A stretch of DNA of 19,209 bases. Source: Actinomycetota bacterium (GTDB taxonomy: Bacteria; Actinomycetota; Actinomycetes; Actinomycetales; Actinomycetaceae). Below are positions 5,119 to 13,319 of this stretch, in pieces. Location: the NCBI GenBank assembly GCA_019425105.1, contig JAHYYD010000015.1, positions 1-19,209 on the forward strand. Reading direction: 5' to 3'. The number at the start of each line of letters is the position of its first letter. Position 1 is the first letter of the stretch. The position numbers and the translations under genes were made by a program. The notes under the pieces were generated by a model. It was not told the DNA's origin. It saw only the letters and a list, made by a program, of their open reading frames with translations, and ran no database searches.

Positions 5119-7032
5119 TCACAGGTTGAGCTGGATGTTGCGGCCGGGGACGGCCTCGATCAGCTCGCGCGTGTAGTCCTGGACCGGGTTGTTGAACAGC
5201 TCGTCCGTCGAGTTGGCCTCGACGAGCTTGCCCTTCTCCATAACGATCACGTCGTCGGCGATCTGGCGGACAACGGCCAGGTCGTGCGTGATGAACAGGT
5301 AGGACAGACCCAGCTGCGCCTGCAGGTCGTTGAGCAGGTACAGGATCTGGTTCTGCACCAGCACGTCGAGGGCGGACACGGCCTCGTCCAGGACGATGAC
5401 CTCCGGGTTGAGCGCGAGGGCGCGGGCCACGGCCACACGCTGGCGCTGGCCACCGGAGAGCTCGTTCGGGTAGCGGCGCATGGCGCTACGCGGCAGAGCC
5501 ACCATGTCGAGCAGCTCGGAAGCGCGCGCGATGCGCAGCTTCTTCGGGTTGAACTCGCGCTTCTCGGCGGCCGTCAGCGAACGCTTCGCGTCGGCGGCCT
5601 CGACGAGGACGCGCATCCACTCCTCGGGCTCGCGGCCTGTGGCTTCGGCGCGCTTGATTTCGGCGCGCGCGTACTCCAGGGTGCCGTACCCGTGAATCTT
5701 GAGGGGCTCCTCGATCAGTCGGTAGATCGAGAACATGGGATCCAGCGAACCGTAGGGGTTCTGGAACACGGCCTGGAGGCGGCGGCGCAGGCGGAAGAGT
5801 TCGCCTTCGCTCATCTGCGAGGTGTCCTCGCCGTCGAAGTAGACCTTGCCCTTCGTCGGCGTCAGGAGCTGCAGCACCATGTTCGCGGCGGTGGACTTGC
5901 CGGAGCCGGACTCGCCGACGACCGCGAGGGTCGTGCCGCGGCGCAGCTCGAAGGACACGTCGTCGACAGCCAGGAAGGTGTCTTGGCCCTTCTTGGCGCC
6001 GCGGATGTCGAATTCCTTGGCGAGGTGCTCGGCGCGGATGATGGCGTCCGTGGAGGTCGCGCCCTTGCCGGAGCCGGTGAGCTCCTCTTCGGTGACCGAG
6101 ATGCCGCGCGCGTGGGCGGACTCGATGCGCGCCGAGGCCAGGGAGGGCGCGGCGGACACGAGGCGCTTCGTGTAGGGGTGCTGGGGGTGCTGGAGGATCT
6201 CCAGGGCGGGACCGGATTCGACGATGCGGCCGCGGTGCATGACGACGAGCTGCTCGGCGCGCTCGGCGGCGAGGCCGAGGTCGTGCGTGATGAACAGCAC
6301 GGCGGTGCCCATCTCGGCGGTCAGCTTGCCGAGGTGGTCGAGGATGCGGCGCTGGACGGTGACGTCCAGGGCGGAGGTCGGCTCGTCGGCGATCAGCAGT
6401 TTGGGGTGCGCGGCCATGCCGATGGCGATGAGGGCGCGCTGGCGCATACCGCCGGAGAACTCGTGCGGGAACTGCTTGGCGCGGCGTTCCGCGTCGGGCA
6501 GGCCGGCTTCCTCGAGGAGGGCGGTGACGCGCTGGCCGACCTCGGAGCGAGGCACGACGTTGTTCGCGACGAGGGCTTCCTTGACCTGCGTGCCCACGCG
6601 GAGCACGGGGTTGAGGTTACTCATCGGGTCCTGCGGGACGAGGCCGATGCCGGATCCGCGCAGCTCCACCCACTGCTTGGTGGTCAGGTGGGTGATGTCG
6701 CGGCCGTCGAATTCGATGGTTCCGCCCGCGACCTTGCCGGTGCCCGGCAGGAGGCCGATGACGGCGGCGGCGGTCGTGGACTTACCGGAGCCGGACTCGC
6801 CGACGATGGCGACGGTCTGGCCGGGGTAGATGGTCAGGTTCGCGCCGCGCACGGCGGGGACGACGCCGGTCGAGGAGGTGAAGGTGACCTCCAGGTCCGT
6901 GATCTTGAGCAGGGGCTGCGCGTCGTCCGGGTGGATGTCGGACGAGGCCGGGGCCGCGCTGGGGGCGACGGCTCGTTCGACGACCTCTTCCATCTCCTTG
7001 TCGGAGAGCTGGGGGGTGTTCGTTTCGCTCAC
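5119..7032 (-). CDS. Fused oligopeptide ABC transporter ATP-binding protein (OppD-OppF)
   Basis: A 637-residue protein with two complete ATPase domains that power peptide import. Domain 1: Walker A GESGSGKST at 78-86, signature FSGGMRQR at 192-199, Walker B LLIADEP at 212-218, H-loop ITHD at 248-251, then the oligopeptide-type tail HPYTKRLVSAAPS near 286-298. Domain 2: Walker A at 373-381, signature LSGGQRQR at 525-532, Walker B ending in DE at 549-550, H-loop ITHD at 581-584. In many bacteria these are separate OppD and OppF; the fusion is common in Actinobacteria. Domain 2 has about 50 extra residues (roughly 450-500, charged) between the Q-loop region and the signature. The GTG start overlaps the oppC stop by 4 nt (GTGA), and a GAAGG site precedes it. 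It is the last gene of the operon. Confidence 0.95.
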   Translation of the reverse strand: MSETNTPQLSDKEMEEVVERAVAPSAAPASSDIHPDDAQPLLKITDLEVTFTSSTGVVPAVRGANLTIYPGQTVAIVGESGSGKSTTAAAVIGLLPGTGKVAGGTIEFDGRDITHLTTKQWVELRGSGIGLVPQDPMSNLNPVLRVGTQVKEALVANNVVPRSEVGQRVTALLEEAGLPDAERRAKQFPHEFSGGMRQRALIAIGMAAHPKLLIADEPTSALDVTVQRRILDHLGKLTAEMGTAVLFITHDLGLAAERAEQLVVMHRGRIVESGPALEILQHPQHPYTKRLVSAAPSLASARIESAHARGISVTEEELTGSGKGATSTDAIIRAEHLAKEFDIRGAKKGQDTFLAVDDVSFELRRGTTLAVVGESGSGKSTAANMVLQLLTPTKGKVYFDGEDTSQMSEGELFRLRRRLQAVFQNPYGSLDPMFSIYRLIEEPLKIHGYGTLEYARAEIKRAEATGREPEEWMRVLVEAADAKRSLTAAEKREFNPKKLRIARASELLDMVALPRSAMRRYPNELSGGQRQRVAVARALALNPEVIVLDEAVSALDVLVQNQILYLLNDLQAQLGLSYLFITHDLAVVRQIADDVIVMEKGKLVEANSTDELFNNPVQDYTRELIEAVPGRNIQLNL

Positions 7033-7997
7033 TTGCGTGCCTTCGGGTCGAGGGCTTCGCGCACGGCGTCGCCCATCATGATGAAGCTGAGGACGGTCAT
7101 GGCCAGGGCCGCGCCCGGGTAGAACAGGACCATCGGGTTGGTGCGCAGGGACGTCTGGGCGGACGAGATGTCAGCGCCCCAGGAGACGACCGAGGTCGGC
7201 AGGCCGATGCCCATGAAGGACAGGGAGGCCTCGGACACGATGAAGGTGCCCAGTGCGACGGTTGCGTACACGATGATGGGGGCCATCGAGTTCGGGATGA
7301 TGTGGCTCATGAGGATGCGCGCGCGGGAGGCACCGGTTGCTCGGGCCGCGGTGACGAACTCTTCGTTCTTGGCGCTCAGGACCGAACCGCGGGTGATGCG
7401 CGCGATGGAGGTCCAGCCGAACATGGACAGGACGATGACGACCATGAAGATGGAGCGCGAGCCCTTGAACATCTGCATGAACACGATCGCGGCGAGGAGC
7501 AGCGGGATCGCGAAGAACACGTCGGTGATGCGCGAGAGCAGCGCGTCGAACCAGCCGCCGAAGTAGCCGGCAAGTGCGCCGATGGTGCCGCCGATCAGCA
7601 CGACCGCGATGGTCGTGAGGATGCCGACGGACACGGATGCGCGGGCGCCGTAGACGACGCGGGCGTAGATGTCGCAGCCCTGCTTGTCGAAGCCGAAGGG
7701 GTGTCCGGCGGAGGGGCCAGCCAGCGACGAGGAGAGCTCGCAGAACTTCGGGTCGGTCGCGGTGAAGAGCGACGGGAAGAGGGCGAGGAGCGCGGCGAGC
7801 GCGATGATGGCCGCGGCGATCCAGAAGGTCGGGCGGCGGCGCAGGCGCTTCCAGGCCTCGCCCCACATGGATGAGGGCGCGCCCTCGTCGGCGACCGCGT
7901 CGACGGCACCGAGGCCGGTCTCGTCGATGTCGGAGACGTAGTGGTCCTGGCCCGCGCGGGTGCGGGCGATGTTGGCGGAAGGAATCTGGTCACTCAT
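7029..7997 (-). CDS. oppC: Oligopeptide ABC transporter permease OppC
   Basis: A 322-residue inner-membrane permease. Residues 1-55 are a polar cytoplasmic N terminus. The first helix is about 57-78 (FWIAAAIIALAAL...), followed by a loop with two cysteines (86 and 108), then the binding-protein-dependent transport domain from about 120. The EAA coupling loop, EFVTAARATGASRARI, lies at 213-228 and continues with HIIPNSMAPI. The C terminus GDAVREALDPKARK is typical of OppC/DppC. ATG is preceded by GAGGATCC. The gene overlaps the end of oppB by 8 nt and oppDF by 4 nt, so the three are translationally coupled. It forms the membrane channel with OppB. Confidence 0.95.
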   Translation of the reverse strand: MSDQIPSANIARTRAGQDHYVSDIDETGLGAVDAVADEGAPSSMWGEAWKRLRRRPTFWIAAAIIALAALLALFPSLFTATDPKFCELSSSLAGPSAGHPFGFDKQGCDIYARVVYGARASVSVGILTTIAVVLIGGTIGALAGYFGGWFDALLSRITDVFFAIPLLLAAIVFMQMFKGSRSIFMVVIVLSMFGWTSIARITRGSVLSAKNEEFVTAARATGASRARILMSHIIPNSMAPIIVYATVALGTFIVSEASLSFMGIGLPTSVVSWGADISSAQTSLRTNPMVLFYPGAALAMTVLSFIMMGDAVREALDPKARK

Positions 7998-8916
7998 AGC
8001 GGATCCTCGGGTCGAGCACGGCGTACAGGAGGTCGACGATCAGGTTCGCGATGATGTAGACCAGCACGAGCACTGTTGTCACTGACACGACGGTCTGGGG
8101 TTCGCCCTTGATGATGGCGCTCCACAGGGTGCCGCCGACGCCGTGGATGTTGAAGATACCCTCGGTGATGATCGCGCCGCCCATGAGGGCGCCGAGGTCG
8201 CCGCCGATGAACGTGGCGACGGGGATGAGGGAGTTGCGCAGGATGTGGCGCGTCATGACGATGCCACCGGAGAGGCCCTTGGCGCGCGCGGTGCGCACGT
8301 AGTCGGCGGAGACGTTCTCGGAGACGGACTGGCGGGTTAGGCGGATGACGTATGCCAGGGAGACGCCGCCGAGCACCATGGCTGGCATGGTGAGGCTGCG
8401 CAGGTCGACGGAGGCCGAGGCCGTGGTCGGCAGGATCGCCAGCTGCACGCCCAGGACGTACTGAAGGACGAAGCCCAGGACGAAGGTGGGGACGGAGATC
8501 AGCAGCAGGGAGACAACGAGGATGGTGGAGTCGAACCACTTGCCGCGGCGCATGCCCGCGACGACGCCGAGGGCGATGCCAAGGAAAGTCTCGATGGCGA
8601 GGGCGTAGATGGCGAGCTTCGCGGTCGTCGGGAAGGCGGTCGCCATGATGGACGTGACCTTCTGGCCGTTGAACGCGGTGCCGAAGTCGAGTGTGAAGAC
8701 TCCCTTGAGGTACAGCAGGTACTGCATCCAGAAGGGCTTGTCCAGGTTGTACTGGGCGCGGATCTGCGCGGCGGCGGCCTCGGAGAGGCCGCGGTCGCCA
8801 CCGAGTGCGGCGACGGGGTCACCTGGCATCAGGTAGACCATCGCGAAGATCAGAAAGGTGGCTCCGAAGAAGACCGGGATGGTCTGGAGGAGTCGCCGTC
8901 CGATGTAGCGGAGCAT
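7990..8916 (-). CDS. oppB: Oligopeptide ABC transporter permease OppB
   Basis: A 308-residue permease. The start is placed at the ATG opening MLRYIGRRLLQTIP, which has an AAAGGA site 8-10 nt upstream. The open frame runs 62 codons further upstream, but that extension lacks family similarity. The N-terminal helix (about 10-30) ends in the family motif MPGDP at 30-34. The EAA loop DYVRTARAKGLSGG is at 205-218 and continues to HILRNSLIPV. The end LYAVLDPRIRYE is typical of OppB/DppB. It lies 302 nt after oppA, so it is either co-transcribed through a hairpin or has its own promoter. Confidence 0.95.
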   Translation of the reverse strand: MLRYIGRRLLQTIPVFFGATFLIFAMVYLMPGDPVAALGGDRGLSEAAAAQIRAQYNLDKPFWMQYLLYLKGVFTLDFGTAFNGQKVTSIMATAFPTTAKLAIYALAIETFLGIALGVVAGMRRGKWFDSTILVVSLLLISVPTFVLGFVLQYVLGVQLAILPTTASASVDLRSLTMPAMVLGGVSLAYVIRLTRQSVSENVSADYVRTARAKGLSGGIVMTRHILRNSLIPVATFIGGDLGALMGGAIITEGIFNIHGVGGTLWSAIIKGEPQTVVSVTTVLVLVYIIANLIVDLLYAVLDPRIRYE

Positions 8917-9161
8917 GGACAATCCTTTAGTGTTCGTGTCGTGGGAGGGAGGGGTTCCGATCCCTGGCGGAGCCTCGTATGCGAGGCCGACTATGGACCC
9001 ATCATAGGGTAAAGAATGGGCAAATGGCGTATCAGTCTCTGTATTTGTCTGCCGTATCAACCCCGTGATGCTGTTTTGAGACGAAAGTGTGTTCCGCGTC
9101 AATGCGGGAGCGTAGTGTGTCGCTGAGCCGCGTTGATGTGTGTGCGGCTGTCGAGAAGACG
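8917..9161 (-). promoter_or_regulatory. oppA-oppB intergenic region, possible oppB promoter
   Basis: No gene is seen here. On the minus strand a TATGAT hexamer (plus-strand ATCATA at 9001-9006) is a possible -10 element about 85 nt before oppB, without a good -35. A small hairpin (GCCTCG and CGAGGC around TATG, 8972-8987) lies between it and the start. The open frame through the region upstream of 8916 is judged non-coding. Confidence 0.35.
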
Positions 9162-9199
9162 CCCGCGGGGCGGGCGGCTTGCGCCGCCCGCCCCGCGGG
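9162..9199 (-). terminator. Perfect 17-bp GC-rich hairpin after oppA
   Basis: CCCGCGGGGCGGGCGGC (9162-9178) is exactly complementary to 9183-9199 around a 4-nt loop. It begins 20 nt after the oppA stop codon, and no U-run follows on the minus strand. Such hairpins after a binding-protein gene can terminate or protect the transcript so that the binding protein outnumbers the permease. That role is inference from position. Confidence 0.7.
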
Positions 9200-9218
9200 A
9201 GAGGTTAACCTCGTGCGA

Positions 9219-10817
9219 TCACTTCTTGGTGATCTGGTAGAACACGGGCTGACCCTTCCAGTCGAACTTGACGTTGTCGACGTTCTTGGACCATGCGCCG
9301 TTGGCGTTGGTGTACCACAGCGGAATGGCCGGCATGTCGCGCAGCAGGATGGTCTGAGCCTGCTCGAGGATCTTCGCGGCCTCGGCGCTGCTGGTGGCGG
9401 AGGACGCCTGGGTCACCAGGGAATCGAACTCGCTGTTGGAGTACTTGCCCTTGTTGGCGTCGGCGCCGGTGGCGAACTGGGGCTGCAGGAAGTTGTACAG
9501 CGCCGGGTAGTCGCCCTGCCAGCCGTTACGGAACGCGCCGGTCATCTCACCCTTGTCCTCTGCGTCGAGCAGGGACTTGAAGTCGGCGAAGGGGTTGCCT
9601 TCAGCGTCGATGCCCAGGGTGTTCTTGATGGAGTTGGCGGTCGCGTCGACCCATTCCTTGTGGCCACCGTCAGAGTTGTAGGCGATGGTGAAGGTGCCGT
9701 CCCACGGGGAGATGGCGTCGGCCTTGGCCCACAGTTCCTTGGCCTTCTCGGGGTTGTAGGTCAGGACCTCGTTGCCGGAGACGTTGGCGTCGTAGCCCTC
9801 GAGCGTCGGAGCGGTGAAGTCCTTGGAGGGGGTACGGGTGCCGTTGTAGATGGTCTTCACGATGGTCTCACGGTCGACGGCCATCGAGATGGCCTGGCGA
9901 CGCAGCTGGCCTTCCTCACCGGAGAAGTGGGGCAGGTACTGCGGGATCGTGAAGTACTGTGCGCCAGCGTAGGGCTGGTTCACGGTGCGGCCGGAGAGCT
10001 CGGACTCGTAGGTGGCGAACACGGAGGCCGGCACGGCGTCGATGACGTCCACGGAGTCGGAGGACAGGTCCTGGTAGGCGGCGTCGAGGCTCGAGTAGAA
10101 GACGAAGGTCACGCCGTCGTTCTGGGCCTTGGTGTCACCCACGTAGTTCTCGTTGGGGACGGCGGTGAACTTGACGTTGTGCTCCCACGCGTCGGCCGAG
10201 GCCATCTTGTAGGGGCCGTTGCCCACGGGGGCCTGGCCGCCGGCGTCGGGGTCAGCCAGCGTGGAGTCCGGGAGCGGCGCGTAGGCGACGTAGCCCAGGC
10301 GGGAAACGAAGTCCGAGGTGGGGTTCTTCAGCTTCGCGGTGAAGGTGTAGTCGTCGACCTCGGTCAGGCCGGTGATCTCACCGTTACCCTCGTCGTCGGT
10401 GCCCTCGAAGATGGTGAAGAAGGCAGCCTGCTGCTGCTGCTTCGAGGTGATGAGGTTCCAGGCCTTGATGAAGTTGTGGGCCTGGACGGGGGTGCCGTCG
10501 GAGAACTTGCGGTCGTTGTGGAGCTTAATGGTCCACTCGGACGCGTCCTCGTTGGGCTCGATGGACTCGGCGACGTCGAGGATGGCCTTGCCGTCGGTGT
10601 CGTAGCGGACGAGCTGGCTGAACAGGACGGACAGGATCTTGCCGCCGCCGTTTTCGTTGGTCAGGCCCGGCAGGAGCGGGTTCTGGGGCTCGGAGCCGTT
10701 CGTGGTGACGACCTTGTCGGCGGAGCCGGACGAGGACGTGGAGCCGCCGCCGGCGCAGGCGGTCAGAGCGAGCGCAGCAGCCGCGGGGATGACGAGCCAT
10801 GCCTTCTTCAGGTTCAT
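9219..10817 (-). CDS. oppA: Oligopeptide-binding lipoprotein OppA (SBP family 5)
   Basis: A 532-residue extracellular solute-binding lipoprotein that captures peptides for the OppBC channel. The start chosen is MNLKKAW, preceded by a strong AGGAGGAAGAATCC site; the frame extends 34 codons upstream without signal-peptide character. The signal peptide is residues 1-20 with lipobox LTAC, Cys21 being the lipidated residue, followed by a Gly/Ser linker. The family 5 core is seen in LHNDRKFSDGTPVQAHNF, VGNGPYKM and RQAISMAVDRETIV. The C terminus PAIPLWYTNANGAW then YQITKK is also typical. It is the first gene of the opp cluster and has its own upstream region. Peptide specificity cannot be read from sequence. 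Confidence 0.95.
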   Translation of the reverse strand: MNLKKAWLVIPAAAALALTACAGGGSTSSSGSADKVVTTNGSEPQNPLLPGLTNENGGGKILSVLFSQLVRYDTDGKAILDVAESIEPNEDASEWTIKLHNDRKFSDGTPVQAHNFIKAWNLITSKQQQQAAFFTIFEGTDDEGNGEITGLTEVDDYTFTAKLKNPTSDFVSRLGYVAYAPLPDSTLADPDAGGQAPVGNGPYKMASADAWEHNVKFTAVPNENYVGDTKAQNDGVTFVFYSSLDAAYQDLSSDSVDVIDAVPASVFATYESELSGRTVNQPYAGAQYFTIPQYLPHFSGEEGQLRRQAISMAVDRETIVKTIYNGTRTPSKDFTAPTLEGYDANVSGNEVLTYNPEKAKELWAKADAISPWDGTFTIAYNSDGGHKEWVDATANSIKNTLGIDAEGNPFADFKSLLDAEDKGEMTGAFRNGWQGDYPALYNFLQPQFATGADANKGKYSNSEFDSLVTQASSATSSAEAAKILEQAQTILLRDMPAIPLWYTNANGAWSKNVDNVKFDWKGQPVFYQITKK

Positions 10818-11015
10818 GGATTCTTCCTCCTGGTTGATGGGTGGAACTGGGGGCGGTGCCCTCAGGTATGGTCCGAGAGTAACCCCTGATGCCTGGAAGA
10901 CACGAAAGATGTCCATCATGTGCGCATTACATTTTGGTTACAAACGTAAAAAGAAGGTCAAATAATGGTGTGGGTCACATAAAAACGGGCATGTTGTGAC
11001 CAAGCATTCATGCGC
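10818..11015 (-). promoter_or_regulatory. oppA upstream region
   Basis: This AT-rich gap has no gene. On the minus strand a TTGACC (plus-strand GGTCAA at 10956-10961) could be a -35 element. A matching -10 at 16-18 bp is not clear, although TAACCA and TAATGC occur nearby, so the promoter is a candidate only. GGTCACA and TGTGACC also occur in the same area, a possible inverted operator pair (plus strand 10974-11000). Confidence 0.35.
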
Positions 11016-11059
11016 CGAGGCCGGGGCTGAGCGTGCGCACACACCCGGCCCCGGCCTCG
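11016..11059 (-). terminator. Terminator of the compatible-solute operon
   Basis: CGAGGCCGGGGC (11016-11027) pairs perfectly with GCCCCGGCCTCG (11048-11059) over 12 bp. It begins 15 nt after the stop of the binding-protein gene. The same stem sequence recurs at other gene ends in this window (15727, 17784, 18400). Confidence 0.7.
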
Positions 11060-11074
11060 TCCCGAGAAGAGCGC

Positions 11075-11992
11075 TCAGGAGAGCAGCCCCTCCGAGATCA
11101 GCCAGTCGTGGGCGATCTGAGAGGCGGACTTCTGCTCGACCGTCGACTCCCGGTTCATCTCGATGAGATCCTGCACGTCCAACGCCTCGCTCACCCTGTT
11201 GATGACCGCGGTCGCGTCGTCGCTGACCCGCGACGAGGCCAGGGGTACCACGTGAGAAGCCAGGAACAGGCCCTTCGGGTCCGTCAGGACCGTCAGTGTC
11301 CCGTCCGCGAGCGCCGGGTCGGACGAGTAGATGTTCGCGAGCTGGATGTCGCCGTCCTTCAAGGCCTTGACCGTGAGGGGGCCGCCCGAATCCTCGATCG
11401 GGGTGAAGTTGACGGTCACTCCGTAGACGTCGGACAGTCCGGTCGGGCCGTAGGGGCGCGTGCGCAGCTCCGAATTGCCGCCCAGCGTCAGCGTGCCCGC
11501 GTTCGCGAGGTCGCCGATCGAGGTGAGCGAGTGTTCTTGCGCGAAGTCTGTCGTCACCACGTAGGAATCCTGGTCGGTCGCGCCCGCCTGCTCGAGGGCG
11601 CGCAAGCCATTGGGAAGGGCGCTGCGCAGCGCGTCGTACACCTCGTCCGTGGATCGTGCGGTCGCATCGGGATCCAGGTACTGCAGGAGGTTGCCCGTGT
11701 ACTCGGGGAAGACGTCGATCGACCCGGCCTCGAGCTCGGGCATGTAGACCTCGCGCTGGCCGATCCGCATCTGGCGGTCGACCGCAAACCCGGCACCCTC
11801 GAGGGCCTGCGCGTAGGCCTCGGCGATGATCTCGTTCGAGTAGTAGTCCTGCGACCCCACGACGAGCGTCGTCTTGCCATTTTCCGAACTTCCGGTGCTC
11901 GCGTTACCGCCGACCGACTCTGCAGAACCGCAGGCGGCCAGCGCCAGGGCGGAAGCGGCGATAGCGGCCATCGTCATCATCGTGCGTTTCAT
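11075..11992 (-). CDS. Glycine betaine/choline/carnitine-type binding lipoprotein (OpuAC domain)
   Basis: A 305-residue lipoprotein. Residues 1-20 form a signal peptide with lipobox LAAC, Cys21. The OpuAC-type ligand domain follows: LVVGSQDYYSNEIIAEAYAQ near the start, then REVYMPELEAGSIDVFPEYT and LRTRPYGPTGLSDVYG. This pattern is typical of OpuCC/OsmF-like proteins that bind quaternary-amine osmolytes. The ATG (with AAGGAG upstream) overlaps the stop of the permease gene as ATGA. It is the last gene of the five-gene operon. The large frame extending upstream through the permease region is a shadow. Actual ligand unknown; betaine, choline or carnitine are the likely candidates. Confidence 0.9.
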   Translation of the reverse strand: MKRTMMTMAAIAASALALAACGSAESVGGNASTGSSENGKTTLVVGSQDYYSNEIIAEAYAQALEGAGFAVDRQMRIGQREVYMPELEAGSIDVFPEYTGNLLQYLDPDATARSTDEVYDALRSALPNGLRALEQAGATDQDSYVVTTDFAQEHSLTSIGDLANAGTLTLGGNSELRTRPYGPTGLSDVYGVTVNFTPIEDSGGPLTVKALKDGDIQLANIYSSDPALADGTLTVLTDPKGLFLASHVVPLASSRVSDDATAVINRVSEALDVQDLIEMNRESTVEQKSASQIAHDWLISEGLLS

Positions 11993-12684
11993 CGTGACTC
12001 CTTGAGTGAGTTGTTCTCGTTGTCTGAGAAAGAATGGGTGCGGGCGCGAAGGCGTCGCGCCACCAGTGCCAGGAGCGCGTCGGTCGCCAGGGCGAGGGCG
12101 ACGACGATGATCGCGCCGCCGATCATCTCCGCGTAGTCGCGGGTCTTCAGCCCCTCGTAGAGGAAGCGGCCGAGGCCGTAGTTCGCTGTGTATGCTGCGA
12201 GCGTCGTCGTCGCGATCACCTGGAGCGTCGCCGAACGCACGCCCGCCGCCACGAGGCCGGCCGCGTGCGGGGCCTCGACCTGCGTCAGCACCTGGGGCTC
12301 GGTCAGCCCGATCGCGCGCGCCGCATCCACGGTCGAGCGCGGCGTCGAGGCGATGCCCGAGTAGGTCGCCGACAGGAGCGGCGGGATCGCCAGGATCAAG
12401 AGCGCCAGGGTCGGAGCCGCCAGGCCGATGCCCAGCCACAGGCCCGCCAGCGTCAGGACGCCGAGGGTGGGAACCGCGCGGGCCGCGCCCGTCGCGCTCA
12501 CCAGCCAGCGGCCCCTGCCCGTATGCCCGATCCACGTGCCCAGCGGCAGCGCGATTAGCGCAGCGAGCGCCACGATCAGGAGCGTGAGGCCCAGGTGCTG
12601 CGCGGCCCGCATCAGGATCCCGGACTCGCCCAGCCAGTGTGCGGGCACCGTCAGCCATTTCAGGGCGTCGAGGAGAATGCTCAT
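11989..12684 (-). CDS. Compatible-solute ABC transporter permease (OpuCB/OpuCD-like), second
   Basis: A 231-residue membrane protein with about five to six hydrophobic helices (for example 34-50, 72-105, 190-210). The coupling-loop region around 121-147 reads DAARAIGLTEPQVLTQVEAP, a ProW/OpuC pattern. The start is taken at the ATG at 12684, whose GAGGAGGGGG ribosome site fits and which gives a 4-nt ATGA overlap with the permease upstream; a GTG seven codons earlier is less likely. It pairs with the other permease gene to form the membrane channel. Confidence 0.9.
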   Translation of the reverse strand: MSILLDALKWLTVPAHWLGESGILMRAAQHLGLTLLIVALAALIALPLGTWIGHTGRGRWLVSATGAARAVPTLGVLTLAGLWLGIGLAAPTLALLILAIPPLLSATYSGIASTPRSTVDAARAIGLTEPQVLTQVEAPHAAGLVAAGVRSATLQVIATTTLAAYTANYGLGRFLYEGLKTRDYAEMIGGAIIVVALALATDALLALVARRLRARTHSFSDNENNSLKESR

Positions 12685-13319
12685 GCCAGCCCCCTCCTCG
12701 TCCACGGGGTGAGAGCCCAGCCGATTCCCTGGATCAGCGCATCGATAACGAGCGCGAGGAGGACCGTCGCGACCAGGCCGGCCACGACCTCGGCGACGAG
12801 GCCGCGCTGAAAACCGTCAGTGAACAGCGTGCCCAGCGAGCGCACACCGATAAACGCGCCCACCGTCACGAGGGACACAGTCGACGTGGCAACCACGCGC
12901 GTGCCCGCGACGATGACGGGCGTCGCCAGGGGCAGCTCGACCTGAACGAAACGCCTGGGCAGGGAATAGCCGCACGCGTTCGCGGCCTGCAGGGTCGCGC
13001 GCGGAATCGCGCAGAAACCCTCGGCGACCTGACGCACCAGCACCGCCACGCCGTACAGCGTCAGGACAATCACCATGTTGGCGGGCGAGCGTAGCGTAAC
13101 CCCCACGATCACCGGAATGACGATTAGGAGTGGCAGCGACGGCACCGCGTACAGCGCCGACAAGGCCGACAGGACCCAGCCGCCGCGGCGCGAAAACGCC
13201 GCCCAGCGAGCGATCGTCACGGAAAACAGCACTGACAGTGCGATCGCTGGGAGGGCGGTCCACAGGTGTGCGAGCGTCAGGGAGCCGATGACCCCCCAGT
13301 TCGAGGACAGCCAGGTCAC
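12681..13319 (-). CDS. Compatible-solute ABC transporter permease (OpuCB/OpuCD-like), first
   Basis: A 212-residue membrane protein. Hydrophobic segments are near 13-38, 50-75, 80-97, 133-160 and 176-202. The coupling-loop segment at 112-136 reads AANACGYSLPRRFVQVELPL, and SALYAVPSLPLLIVIPVI matches the family's helix after the first loop. The GTG start overlaps the ATPase gene stop as GTGA, and GGGGA lies upstream. The two permeases are related but not identical, so the channel is probably a heterodimer like OpuCB-OpuCD. Confidence 0.9.
   Translation of the reverse strand: MTWLSSNWGVIGSLTLAHLWTALPAIALSVLFSVTIARWAAFSRRGGWVLSALSALYAVPSLPLLIVIPVIVGVTLRSPANMVIVLTLYGVAVLVRQVAEGFCAIPRATLQAANACGYSLPRRFVQVELPLATPVIVAGTRVVATSTVSLVTVGAFIGVRSLGTLFTDGFQRGLVAEVVAGLVATVLLALVIDALIQGIGWALTPWTRRGLA

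Noticed and set aside
4669..7122. 817-codon plus-strand open frame
   Set aside because: It is antisense to oppDF, whose Walker and signature motifs are unambiguous. The plus-strand product is a GC-driven shadow rich in Gly, Leu, Asp and Val.
8917..9102. 62-codon N-terminal extension of OppB
   Set aside because: It has no helix or family similarity and crosses a likely promoter region. The ATG at 8916 has a ribosome site and the standard N terminus.
9087..10889. 600-codon plus-strand open frame
   Set aside because: It is antisense to oppA, which has a lipobox, a strong ribosome site and family motifs. It is a composition shadow.
11075..12658. Extension of the binding-protein frame to 527 codons
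   Set aside because: The first 220 residues overlap the permease gene out of frame and are Arg/Gly/Asp-rich. The real start with signal peptide and AAGGAG is at 11992.
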